Positions 1 to 6,082 are shown, counted from the first letter of the stretch. The stretch: 6,162 nucleotides of DNA from Clostridia bacterium (GCA_017399665.1 JAFQBR010000259.1:1-6162); one strand, 5' to 3'. Notes: a model not told the origin generated them from the sequence alone. Translations and numbers: made by a program.

Positions 1-788
1 ATCTTGTCCTTACTTGTAACAGCCCTTAAGAAATTTCGTATTTTATCTATGTCTGTATATTCAGGATGTTGAAGAATTTTATCTTCGCCTTCAACGATAA
101 GATCACTTTCGCTATATTGAATATAACTTTTTAACGCATCGATAACCATCACAAAAACGGATTTGTAACCAGCAAGCTCTTCGCCAATTAAAAAGTCTGC
201 ATCACAGCACTCATCTAGCGTTTTGCCAACGAACAGTTTGGTTAATAACTCGTTTGCTTCTAAAAGATTTTCGTCAGGCATATCAGGTGGTAATGAAATA
301 TAATTATCTTTTAAAAGTTTGTTTTCCGTTACGATAAGAACTAAAGCGCTATCAGGTTTGTACCTAAAAAGGTTAATATGAGTTATATGGTCTTTGGTAT
401 CGTGGGGAGCGATAGCCATTGACGTGTAACTTGTAAGCTCACTTATAATTTTTGCCGTATTCTTTATTAAATACTCTAAATCATCTGTTTTTTCAAGGAA
501 TATCTTTTTAATATAGTCAAGTTCTTTAACAGTGGGTTTTTCCTTTACCATTAGGTCTGTAACGTAAAGCTTATATGCTTCGTTAGAAGGAATTCTACCC
601 GCTGAAGTGTGAGGCTGTTCTAAATACCCCAACTCTTCAAGAGCACTCATTTCACTTCTTATTGTAGCGGAACTTATGCTGCCTTCGTATTCCTCTGCTA
701 TTAATTTTGATGATACTGGAACTGCTGTATCAATGTATTTATCTACCGCAATTTTAAGTATCCTTTTTTTTCTTTCGGATAATTCCAT
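1..788 (-). CDS. hrcA: Heat-inducible transcription repressor HrcA, 3' end outside window
   Basis: HrcA is a dimeric cytoplasmic repressor that binds CIRCE operators of groESL and dnaK-type operons and is kept active by the GroE chaperonin. I translated the minus strand from ATG at 788, and 262 codons are open to the left edge. Residues 1-80 are a classic HrcA winged helix-turn-helix: LSERKKRIL (3-11), SSATIRSEMSALEELGYLEQ (39-58) and PHTSAGRIPS (59-68), then YKLYV. The family usually has about 340 residues, so roughly the last 80 are missing because of the window edge, not a mutation. A Shine-Dalgarno AAAAGGTG (803-796) lies 7 nt before the start. A CIRCE operator and a promoter sit directly upstream, which implies autoregulation. 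In most relatives grpE, dnaK and dnaJ follow hrcA; here they would lie beyond position 1, which cannot be seen. The identification is secure. Confidence 0.97.
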   Translation of the reverse strand, partial: MELSERKKRILKIAVDKYIDTAVPVSSKLIAEEYEGSISSATIRSEMSALEELGYLEQPHTSAGRIPSNEAYKLYVTDLMVKEKPTVKELDYIKKIFLEKTDDLEYLIKNTAKIISELTSYTSMAIAPHDTKDHITHINLFRYKPDSALVLIVTENKLLKDNYISLPPDMPDENLLEANELLTKLFVGKTLDECCDADFLIGEELAGYKSVFVMVIDALKSYIQYSESDLIVEGEDKILQHPEYTDIDKIRNFLRAVTSKDK

Positions 789-812
789 TTTAGCACACCT
801 TTTAAATGATTG

Positions 813-839
813 TTAGCACTCATATTGCTTGACTGCTAA
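813..839 (-). promoter_or_regulatory. CIRCE operator (HrcA binding site)
   Basis: The plus strand reads TTAGCACTC, a 9-nt spacer, then GACTGCTAA. The CIRCE consensus is TTAGCACTC-N9-GAGTGCTAA, so the spacer is exact and only one base differs (C at 833 in place of G). It lies immediately downstream of the -10 box and covers the predicted start site near 834, the usual position for repression by HrcA. It is 24 nt upstream of the hrcA start codon, so HrcA most likely represses its own operon and is relieved on heat shock. Confidence 0.95.
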
Positions 840-840
840 T

Positions 841-869
841 ATTCTACAACTATTATATATGTTTGTCAA
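841..869 (-). promoter_or_regulatory. Sigma-A-type promoter of hrcA
   Basis: On the minus strand a perfect -35 box TTGACA (869-864) is followed by a 17-nt spacer and the -10 box TAGAAT (846-841, one mismatch to TATAAT). The start site is predicted near 834, inside the CIRCE operator, giving a leader of about 46 nt. A second TATAAT (857-852) lies inside the spacer but is only 6 nt from the -35 box, so it is unlikely to be the element used. Confidence 0.85.
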
Positions 870-904
870 GAATTTTATACTGTTTTTTTAAAAAAATTTT
901 TCAT

Positions 905-949
905 AAAAAAAGTTTGACAAACAAGTAAGCCAACTTGCATATCAAACTT
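905..949 (-). terminator. Intrinsic terminator of the polA operon
   Basis: Read on the minus strand, AAGTTTGA (949-942) pairs with TCAAACTT (917-910). An inner CAAGT (937-933) pairs with ACTTG (926-922) around a 6-nt loop, and the two helices are separated by a symmetric 4x4 internal loop. A run of seven T follows (911-905). It begins 21 nt after the stop codon of the CPBP protease gene and ends before the hrcA promoter, so it separates the two transcription units. The plus strand has only a weak, interrupted T tail. Confidence 0.85.
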
Positions 950-970
950 AATTTTAATTAATGTAGTTCT

Positions 971-1813
971 TTAGTCATCTTCATTTGTAGATAAAAACAA
1001 CCTTTGGTTAAAAATATATTCACCTTTAGTTTTAGTAAAGAAAAGTAAATACACAGCATAAACAATGACTATTACTGCCAACACTGCAGTAACAACAATA
1101 TTAAGATTAGTCCATATATAACCACTAATAAATCCGTAATCAGCTAATAAGCCACCGATGTTAAATATAAAATGCAATAAAACGGCACTATAAAAACTGC
1201 CTGTTTTTAAAAATGCAATGGCGCACATTGCACCAATCAAGAATGAATATCCAACTTGCATAGCGACAGAACCGATACTAGCTCCGGCAAACAAATTAAA
1301 CAAATGAACTACCCCAAACAAAGCTGAAGAAATTAATACTGCTAGAAAATTTCGATGCTTGTGCGCATTAAATATTCTACAAATTGCAGGAAAAATTAGA
1401 GCCCTAAAGGTTATTTCCTCTAGCAAGACGGCAAAGAATGTTGCAATTATGTAGCAAAACCAAACAATTTGATCTTTGATGATTAAGGACAAATCTTTGG
1501 TTATAAGCGGAAAAATAGGAAAATTATTTATTACAACAAGTAAAAACGGGACAAGTATTATTGAACTAACAAAAATATCTTTTAAAGAAAAAATTTTACT
1601 TAGTTTAACTTCAAAAACCAACCAAATAGGCAAAATACAACAAATTAGGCGAGCTAGGGCGTGCGCAATCAAAACAGCCACCTGACTATCCCCTAAAAAA
1701 TAGGTAAAGATTGATTCAGGTACACTAACTGCGCCTATAGTATACATTATTATTGTAATTACAAACTGCCATGGCGTTTGTATAGAAAACTTATACAAAT
1801 TATCGTTTTTCAT
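971..1813 (-). CDS. CPBP (CAAX protease and bacteriocin-processing) family intramembrane metalloprotease
   Basis: The 280-residue protein is an integral membrane protein with about eight hydrophobic segments (near 13-32, 45-67, 78-100, 115-131, 155-175, 187-203, 208-226 and 235-259). It carries all signatures of the CPBP/Abi family: EEITFR (132-137, the EExxxR motif), FGVVH (166-170) and HFIFN (214-218, HxxxN). The glutamates and histidines E132, E133, H170 and H214 are the expected catalytic or metal-site residues, so the enzyme looks intact. Family members include eukaryotic Rce1-type prenyl proteases and bacterial proteins tied to bacteriocin immunity, but most bacterial substrates are unknown, and none is evident here. 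The ATG at 1813 lies inside the end of the transglycosylase gene (14-nt overlap). No strong ribosome binding site precedes it, so translational coupling is likely. It is the last gene of the operon, before a terminator at 949-905. Confidence 0.9.
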   Translation of the reverse strand: MKNDNLYKFSIQTPWQFVITIIMYTIGAVSVPESIFTYFLGDSQVAVLIAHALARLICCILPIWLVFEVKLSKIFSLKDIFVSSIILVPFLLVVINNFPIFPLITKDLSLIIKDQIVWFCYIIATFFAVLLEEITFRALIFPAICRIFNAHKHRNFLAVLISSALFGVVHLFNLFAGASIGSVAMQVGYSFLIGAMCAIAFLKTGSFYSAVLLHFIFNIGGLLADYGFISGYIWTNLNIVVTAVLAVIVIVYAVYLLFFTKTKGEYIFNQRLFLSTNEDD

Positions 1814-2360
1814 AATACTTTTGCAAATAAATTTGATATTTTTGTTTATATTTTTCGATTTTTATTAAATAATTTCGCGTTTCTGGGTATGGGACGTAAA
1901 CAAGTGTTTTCCCGTCTTGTGAACAATTTTTATCATTTAACCATTTCAAAACTGCCCCTTCACCTGCATTGTATGCGCAAAGAAGAGTTTTCTCATTAAT
2001 AAATTTTTCTTTTAAATAGGAAATGTATTCACAGCCAAGAGTTAAGTTGCATTCAGGATTATATAAATCAATATTTCCCGTGTAATTAGCACGAGTTGCT
2101 ATATAAACGGCAGTAGACGGCAAAATTTGCATAAGACCAACTGCGCCCTTACTTGAAACTACGCTAGCGTCAAATGAGCTCTCGGCGTAAATAAGCGCCA
2201 TAAGTAAGGATGGCTCTATTGCATATTCATTTGCGTACTTGAGTGTTAAATTAGTATATTTCTTTGCGTTTATTGCATAACAGCCACTGCATAGGAATAT
2301 AAAACTAAACGCGAAAAATAAAGCTAAACCCTTTATTAATAAATTAGAACTTTTTTTCAA
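1800..2360 (-). CDS. Short secreted or membrane-anchored lytic transglycosylase (SLT domain, GH23-like), TTG start
   Basis: The 186-residue protein is predicted to cleave the MurNAc-GlcNAc bond of peptidoglycan outside the membrane, leaving 1,6-anhydroMurNAc ends. A hydrophobic N-terminal segment (about 7-27) is a signal or anchor. The SLT domain follows: catalytic Glu60 in YAESSF (58-63), SSKGAVGLMQILP (69-81), CAYNAGEGAV (128-137) and YPETRNYL (158-165). The domain is nearly the whole mature protein, as in short Gram-positive homologues. The segment ending LCSGC (23-27) resembles a lipobox, but Cys at -3 is not canonical, so lipidation is uncertain. The start codon is TTG at 2360; no ATG or GTG lies upstream in this frame before a stop, and the first internal ATG (Met54) falls within the catalytic domain. 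AAAGAGG (2379-2373), 12 nt upstream, is the probable ribosome binding site. The gene overlaps coaE by 17 nt and the CPBP gene by 14 nt, which suggests coupled translation. Confidence 0.93.
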   Translation of the reverse strand: MKKSSNLLIKGLALFFAFSFIFLCSGCYAINAKKYTNLTLKYANEYAIEPSLLMALIYAESSFDASVVSSKGAVGLMQILPSTAVYIATRANYTGNIDLYNPECNLTLGCEYISYLKEKFINEKTLLCAYNAGEGAVLKWLNDKNCSQDGKTLVYVPYPETRNYLIKIEKYKQKYQIYLQKYYEKR

Positions 2361-2934
2361 TTTTACTGATTGCCTCTTTGATATTCTTTTTCAAATCATC
2401 CAAATTTGAATTATTCTCTATTACGGTATGTAAAGACAAATCAATACTTTCATAATTTACTTGATTGTTTATTTTTCTATTAATTTGTTCTTCAGTTGAA
2501 TTGTCACGCAGTTTTAACGCGTTTATTCTACTGTTTAAGTCCCTAACTACAACAAAGACGTAATCAAACAACGTTTGATATCCACCTTCAAATAGCACGG
2601 GGACTTCATAAAAAACCAAGCCTTCATTATACTTAGAAAAAGCACTATCAAAAATGTACTTATGTGTTAAAAAGTTTAATTTTTTTAATAAAACAGGGTC
2701 ACTAAAGACTTTTTTAGAAAGCTTTTCTCTATTTAAACAAACTTTTCCATTAATAATTAATGGCTCAACCTGCATTTCATTCGATATTCTTAATACAAAA
2801 TTCTCATCTTCTAAAAGTTCAGAATAAACGTTGTCAAAGTTAACAGTTTTGTATCCTAATGACGAAATACATTTTAATACTTCACTTTTTCCACTACCTA
2901 CACCGCCGGTAATTGCTACTTTTACATGTTTCAT
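2344..2934 (-). CDS. coaE: Dephospho-CoA kinase
   Basis: CoaE phosphorylates the 3'-hydroxyl of the ribose of dephospho-CoA with ATP, the last step of coenzyme A synthesis, in the cytoplasm. The 196-residue length is typical. A P-loop GGVGSGKS spans residues 10-17. Asp34 in NFDNVYSEL fits the conserved substrate-binding aspartate, although the family's preceding Asp (of DAD) is Asn32 here. YEVPVLFE (109-116) is the conserved VPLLFE-type strand, and RDNSTEEQINRKINNQ (143-158) is the lid segment with the conserved Arg143. The C-terminal TVIENNSNLDDL (170-181) replaces the usual ADxVIxN motif. ATG at 2934 is 5 nt past the polA stop; a weak GAGG (2951-2948) lies within polA, 13 nt upstream. The order polA-coaE-transglycosylase is a familiar arrangement in low-GC Gram-positives. 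Moderately divergent but clearly CoaE. Confidence 0.95.
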   Translation of the reverse strand: MKHVKVAITGGVGSGKSEVLKCISSLGYKTVNFDNVYSELLEDENFVLRISNEMQVEPLIINGKVCLNREKLSKKVFSDPVLLKKLNFLTHKYIFDSAFSKYNEGLVFYEVPVLFEGGYQTLFDYVFVVVRDLNSRINALKLRDNSTEEQINRKINNQVNYESIDLSLHTVIENNSNLDDLKKNIKEAISKIEKKF

Positions 2935-2939
2935 ATTAA

Positions 2940-5507
2940 TTACTTTGCCTCAAACCAATTTTTACCGCTTGAAACGTTAACGGTAAGCGGAACTGAAAAA
3001 TCAACGGCAGACTGCATTTCTTCAGTTAAAATATCTCTTACCTTTTGTAAATCAGCTTCGCTTGTATCTACAATTAATTCGTCGTGAACTTGCAAGATAA
3101 GTTTAGCGTCGGGCGCTTCACTTTTTAGTCTATTGTGAACCTTTATCATTGCAATCTTGATTACGTCGGCAGCCGTTCCTTGAAGTGGCATATTCATTGC
3201 TGCACGCTCACCAAAACTTCTTATCATATAGTTTGAAGAATTAATTTCAGGTATAACTCTTCTACGGTTAAAGCCCGTACAAATAAAACCGTGTTCGTGC
3301 GCAAACGCAACGTTTTTTTCCATAAAGTTTTTAACTTCGGGATACATTTCAAAATATACGCGAATATATTCTTTCGCAATTTTAGGTGATATTTTAAGGT
3401 TTTTAGATAAGCCAAAGTCGCTAATCCCGTAAATTATGCCAAAATTAACTGCTTTTGCTGTGCGTCTTTGTTCCGATGTTACTTCTTCTAGTTTTACGTT
3501 AAATACTTGCGATGCCGTCAAAGCATGTATATCTTCATCACGATTAAATGCGTCAATTAAAGGTTTACAGCCAGAATAATGAGCAAGCAATCTAAGCTCA
3601 ATTTGAGAGTAGTCTGCTCCAACTAAATATCTATCGCTTGACGATGGAATAAATAGTTTTCTAAGTTCTCTGCCTTCTTCATCACGTACCGGTATATTTT
3701 GCAAATTGGGCTCTTTAGAAGAAAGTCTGCCCGTGCTTGTTACTGCTTGATTGAAAACAGTATGAATTAAACCTGTATTTTTATCAATTAACGGTTTAAA
3801 GCCGTCTAAATAAGTCGATAAAAGCTTTTGGTGCTGGCGATATTTTAAAATTAAAGAAATAATGGGGTGTTCATCCTCTAACGATTCAAGAACTTCAGCA
3901 TTTGTAGAATAACCACTCTTTGTTTTCTTGCCATGCTTTAAACCTAATTTTTCAAATAAAACTTCGCCTAGTTGCTTGGGCGAATTTACGTTAAATTCAA
4001 CACCTGCTAGCTCTTTAATTTTAATAAGTAACTCATCCAAGATTTTTCTATATTTTTCAGATGCGTCGTTTAGAGCAAGAACGTCTATTTTAAAACCTGA
4101 ATTTTGCATGTCATATAAAACGTCACACAAAGGCAACTCAATATCTTTATATACAGAATACGAATTTTCTTGTTCTAATAATGTGTTATACTTGGTATAA
4201 AGAAGATATTGAGAATATGCAGGAGTCGTTAAATCAAAGCCTGCTCTTTCAATGGTTTCATTTAAAGAAAGTTCTTTTTGGGTATAATCAACAACATACT
4301 TTTGAAGCATGACGTCTTCTGACGAACAAACTTCTTCAATCCCCATTGACTTTAACATACCTCTTAGCTTCTTTCTATCAAACACAATAAGCTTGCCGGC
4401 TTTTCCTAAAAGCGCAGGTTTTAAAAAGTTAAGCGCTTCATCATACATAATACCCGGACTAAAAAAGTCGTTTTTAATTAAAAGCTTATATTCTTTTTCG
4501 CCATTGTAAAAGTATACGTCATCAGCTAAAACAAGCGAAAAAAATTCACCGTTAAAATAGTTTTCGCCTGACATAATTTTATCCAAAATCACGCTTTCTA
4601 TCTTGATATTTTGAAGGTTTTCTATTTCGTCATTCTCACTAGATGCAGTTTCACTTTTCGAAAAAATATCCTTTTTTAAAATACTTGAAAACTCAAGCTC
4701 AACCAAAATTTTTCTTGCGCCTTCACCTAATGGAAACTCAAATCTTAACTCACTAAAGCTAAGATCCAAGTCCGCATTGACGTTGATTGTAGCAAGTGTT
4801 TTAGAAAGAAAAGCCATTTCCTTTCCAAGCTCTACTTTCTCTTTTAATTTACCCTTTAGTTCATCAGTATGCTCATATAAGTTCTCGATTGAGCCATAAG
4901 TAGAAATTAATGTTTTGGCTGTTTTTTCGCCGACCCCAGCAATACCGGGAATATTATCTGAAGCATCCCCCATACACGCTTTTAAATCAATAATTTGCAT
5001 GGGAGTAATGCCGTTCTTTTCAAAGAAATTATCGTTATTAAAAATTTCAAGTTCGCTTATGCCGTGTTTTGTAAAGTATACGCTTGTCGTTTGGTCAACT
5101 AGCTGATAGCTATCCCTATCCCCCGTTATAATAATTGTTTCAACAGGAAAATGTTTTGCTGCAGAACCTATAATATCATCCGCTTCCAAGCCTGCCTGCT
5201 CATAGATTTTTATACCAAAGCTAGTTAAAAGCTTTTTAATTAAATCTACTTGAGGAACTAATTCAGGCGGCATTGGCTTTCTTGTAGCCTTATACCCGGT
5301 ATACATTTGATGTCTAAATGTAGGTTCTTTTCGGTCAAACGCTACAAGAATATGTGTGGGCTTTATATCACTAATTATTTTTAAAAGCATATTTGCAAAG
5401 CCGTAAACGGCATTAGTTTGCACGCCTTGACTTGTTGCAAAATATGGTGTCGCATAAAATGCCCTATATAATACGCTGTTACCGTCTATTAAAACCAATT
5501 TCTCCAT
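2940..5507 (-). CDS. polA: DNA polymerase I with active 5' nuclease and polymerase domains, degenerate 3'-5' exonuclease
   Basis: PolA removes RNA primers, fills Okazaki gaps and resynthesises DNA in excision repair. At 855 residues it is close to Taq and Geobacillus enzymes and shorter than E. coli PolI. The 5' nuclease (1-about 285) keeps its metal ligands: Asp8 (DGN), Asp58 (AFDRK), E108-A-DD111, ITGDRD (127-132) and GDASDNIPG (180-188), followed by a helix-hairpin-helix GVGEKTA. An acidic linker (about 283-298) leads to a vestigial exonuclease domain (about 300-455) without the DxE site. The polymerase domain has motif A ADYSQIELR (631-639), motif B RRTAKAVNFGIIYG (681-694) and motif C VHDELIVD (807-814). 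Phe689 occupies the position that in Taq (Phe667) gives discrimination against dideoxynucleotides. ATG at 5507 begins the typical MEKLVLIDGN; GAGAGAG (5522-5516) lies 8 nt upstream. It is the first gene of the operon. Confidence 0.98.
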   Translation of the reverse strand: MEKLVLIDGNSVLYRAFYATPYFATSQGVQTNAVYGFANMLLKIISDIKPTHILVAFDRKEPTFRHQMYTGYKATRKPMPPELVPQVDLIKKLLTSFGIKIYEQAGLEADDIIGSAAKHFPVETIIITGDRDSYQLVDQTTSVYFTKHGISELEIFNNDNFFEKNGITPMQIIDLKACMGDASDNIPGIAGVGEKTAKTLISTYGSIENLYEHTDELKGKLKEKVELGKEMAFLSKTLATINVNADLDLSFSELRFEFPLGEGARKILVELEFSSILKKDIFSKSETASSENDEIENLQNIKIESVILDKIMSGENYFNGEFFSLVLADDVYFYNGEKEYKLLIKNDFFSPGIMYDEALNFLKPALLGKAGKLIVFDRKKLRGMLKSMGIEEVCSSEDVMLQKYVVDYTQKELSLNETIERAGFDLTTPAYSQYLLYTKYNTLLEQENSYSVYKDIELPLCDVLYDMQNSGFKIDVLALNDASEKYRKILDELLIKIKELAGVEFNVNSPKQLGEVLFEKLGLKHGKKTKSGYSTNAEVLESLEDEHPIISLILKYRQHQKLLSTYLDGFKPLIDKNTGLIHTVFNQAVTSTGRLSSKEPNLQNIPVRDEEGRELRKLFIPSSSDRYLVGADYSQIELRLLAHYSGCKPLIDAFNRDEDIHALTASQVFNVKLEEVTSEQRRTAKAVNFGIIYGISDFGLSKNLKISPKIAKEYIRVYFEMYPEVKNFMEKNVAFAHEHGFICTGFNRRRVIPEINSSNYMIRSFGERAAMNMPLQGTAADVIKIAMIKVHNRLKSEAPDAKLILQVHDELIVDTSEADLQKVRDILTEEMQSAVDFSVPLTVNVSSGKNWFEAK

Positions 5508-5536
5508 AAAAATTTCTCTCTCAACAAAAAAATCTC

Positions 5537-5565
5537 TTGCAATTACAATAAAAATGTGTTATTAT
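5537..5565 (+). promoter_or_regulatory. Predicted extended -10 promoter for tRNA-Leu
   Basis: The plus strand has TTGCAA (5537-5542), a 17-nt spacer, and TATTAT (5560-5565). TG at 5557-5558 gives an extended -10 (TGn). The start is predicted near 5572, which leaves a leader of about 77 nt to be trimmed before the mature tRNA end at 5649. It mirrors the polA promoter on the other strand. The spacing and extended -10 support the call, but the -35 box matches TTGACA at only four of six positions. Confidence 0.6.
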
Positions 5566-5591
5566 AATTAAGCGTTTTGGAATACATATAT

Positions 5592-5620
5592 ATTATGCCA
5601 CATTTTTTAGCATATTGCAA
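5592..5620 (-). promoter_or_regulatory. Predicted extended -10 promoter for the polA operon
   Basis: On the minus strand TTGCAA (5620-5615) is followed by a 17-nt spacer and CATAAT (5597-5592). TG at 5600-5599 gives an extended -10. The start would be near 5585, with a leader of about 78 nt before the polA ATG. A second TATAAT (5566-5561) lies closer to polA but has no recognisable -35 box 16-18 nt upstream, so it is only a weaker alternative. Confidence 0.6.
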
Positions 5621-5648
5621 CCGTTTTCAAAACTTTTAATTCAACTTT

Positions 5649-5735
5649 GCCGCTGTGGTGGAACTGGCAGACGCGCGGGACTCAAAATCCCGTGATGGCG
5701 ACATCGTGTGGGTTCGACCCCCACCAGCGGCACCA
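5649..5735 (+). tRNA. tRNA-Leu, anticodon CAA (reads UUG)
   Basis: The cloverleaf can be folded by hand. Acceptor GCCGCTG (5649-5655) pairs with CAGCGGC (5725-5731), followed by discriminator A5732 and an encoded CCA (5733-5735). Anticodon stem CGGGA/TCCCG encloses the loop CTCAAAA, with anticodon CAA at 5683-5685. The long variable arm GATG-GCGA-CATC marks a class II tRNA, and discriminator A fits leucine. The T arm is GTGGG/CCCAC with loop TTCGACC. No other tRNA is adjacent, so it appears to be a single-gene unit with its own promoter and terminator. It faces away from polA. Confidence 0.97.
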
Positions 5736-5739
5736 AACT

Positions 5740-5784
5740 GAACATTGTCGAACCCCAATATGTGGTAGGCAATGTTCTTTTTTT
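5740..5784 (+). terminator. Intrinsic terminator directly after tRNA-Leu
   Basis: GAACATTG (5740-5747) pairs perfectly with CAATGTTC (5770-5777), followed by seven T (5778-5784). The 22-nt apical region can form a further short helix (ACC/GGT or CCA/TGG). It begins 5 nt after the encoded CCA. Confidence 0.88.
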
Positions 5785-5803
5785 ATACTATATATTGATT
5801 TTG

Positions 5804-5833
5804 GGGCTTTTTAGCCCTTTTTTTATTTTTTTT
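5804..5833 (+). terminator. Second, tandem intrinsic terminator
   Basis: GGGCT (5804-5808) and AGCCC (5813-5817) form a 5-bp stem with a TTTT loop, followed by T7-A-T8 (5818-5833). It lies 20 nt beyond the first terminator with no gene between them, so it looks like a backup stop for read-through from the tRNA. The stem is short, but its GC content and long U tract make it credible. Confidence 0.8.
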
Positions 5834-6082
5834 AATCAAGTAATATTTTCATTGATTTTGCCATTTTTGTAGTAAATTTTGCTTAATTTTTAATAATTTT
5901 ATGTGAAATTTTGGTGAAATTTTTTCAGCGATTTTTTTTACTAAAAATTTTTTGGCAAAAACTTGAATTTTTATGTGAAATTTTTGTGAAATATTTTTAT
6001 GAATTTTTTATATACCGATATTTTTAGAAAAACTAAAAAATATTTTTATTGCTTTCCTTATTATATAATATACCTACAAAAC
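5834..6082. other. AT-rich intergenic stretch without a recognisable gene
   Basis: This stretch is almost pure A and T, with many A and T tracts, and holds no credible open reading frame on either strand. It contains the paired GTGAAATTTT repeats at 5902-5995. It also contains an AT-only imperfect hairpin: ATATTTTTAG (6018-6027) opposite CTAAAAAATAT (6033-6043), with one bulge. TATAAT at 6064-6069 could be a plus-strand -10 box, but no -35 box is present at the right distance and transcription would meet the terminator at 6083-6121 almost at once. Confidence 0.6.
5902..5995 (+). repeat. Two pairs of an 11-bp KGTGAAATTTT repeat
   Basis: Four copies of (T/G)GTGAAATTTT are seen at 5902-5912, 5913-5923, 5974-5984 and 5985-5995 (the last with one change, ATATT). 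Within each pair the copies are directly adjacent, giving an 11-bp period, close to one helical turn. The second pair repeats the first at an exact offset of 72 bp; across the first 20 bases the pairs differ at one position (5913 versus 5985). Function is unknown. It could be a protein-binding array, a remnant of duplication, or low-complexity drift. Confidence 0.55.

Noticed and set aside
914..919. TTGACA on the plus strand as a promoter -35 box
   Set aside because: It is part of the minus-strand terminator stem, and no -10 box or plus-strand gene follows.
1476..1999. Plus-strand open frames opposite the CPBP and transglycosylase genes
   Set aside because: They are antisense shadows of genes with clear family motifs; they show no recognisable domain.
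2280..2285. Transglycosylase Cys27 as a certain lipoprotein site
   Set aside because: The residues before it are L-C-S-G, and Cys at -3 does not fit the usual lipobox, so lipidation is left open.
2334..2365. A frameshift or missing start in the transglycosylase gene, suggested by the lack of ATG
   Set aside because: The TTG at 2360 gives a complete signal segment and a full SLT domain, and a purine-rich site precedes it, so an alternative start codon explains it.
3224..5106. Short open frames within polA on both strands
   Set aside because: PolA is intact and fully explained across this region, and the extra frames have no motifs or ribosome binding sites.
5649..5784. tRNA-Leu 3' end as an integration (att) site
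   Set aside because: No direct repeat of the tRNA 3' end occurs downstream in the window and no integrase is present. The only related sequence is the inverted 9-mer in the terminator.
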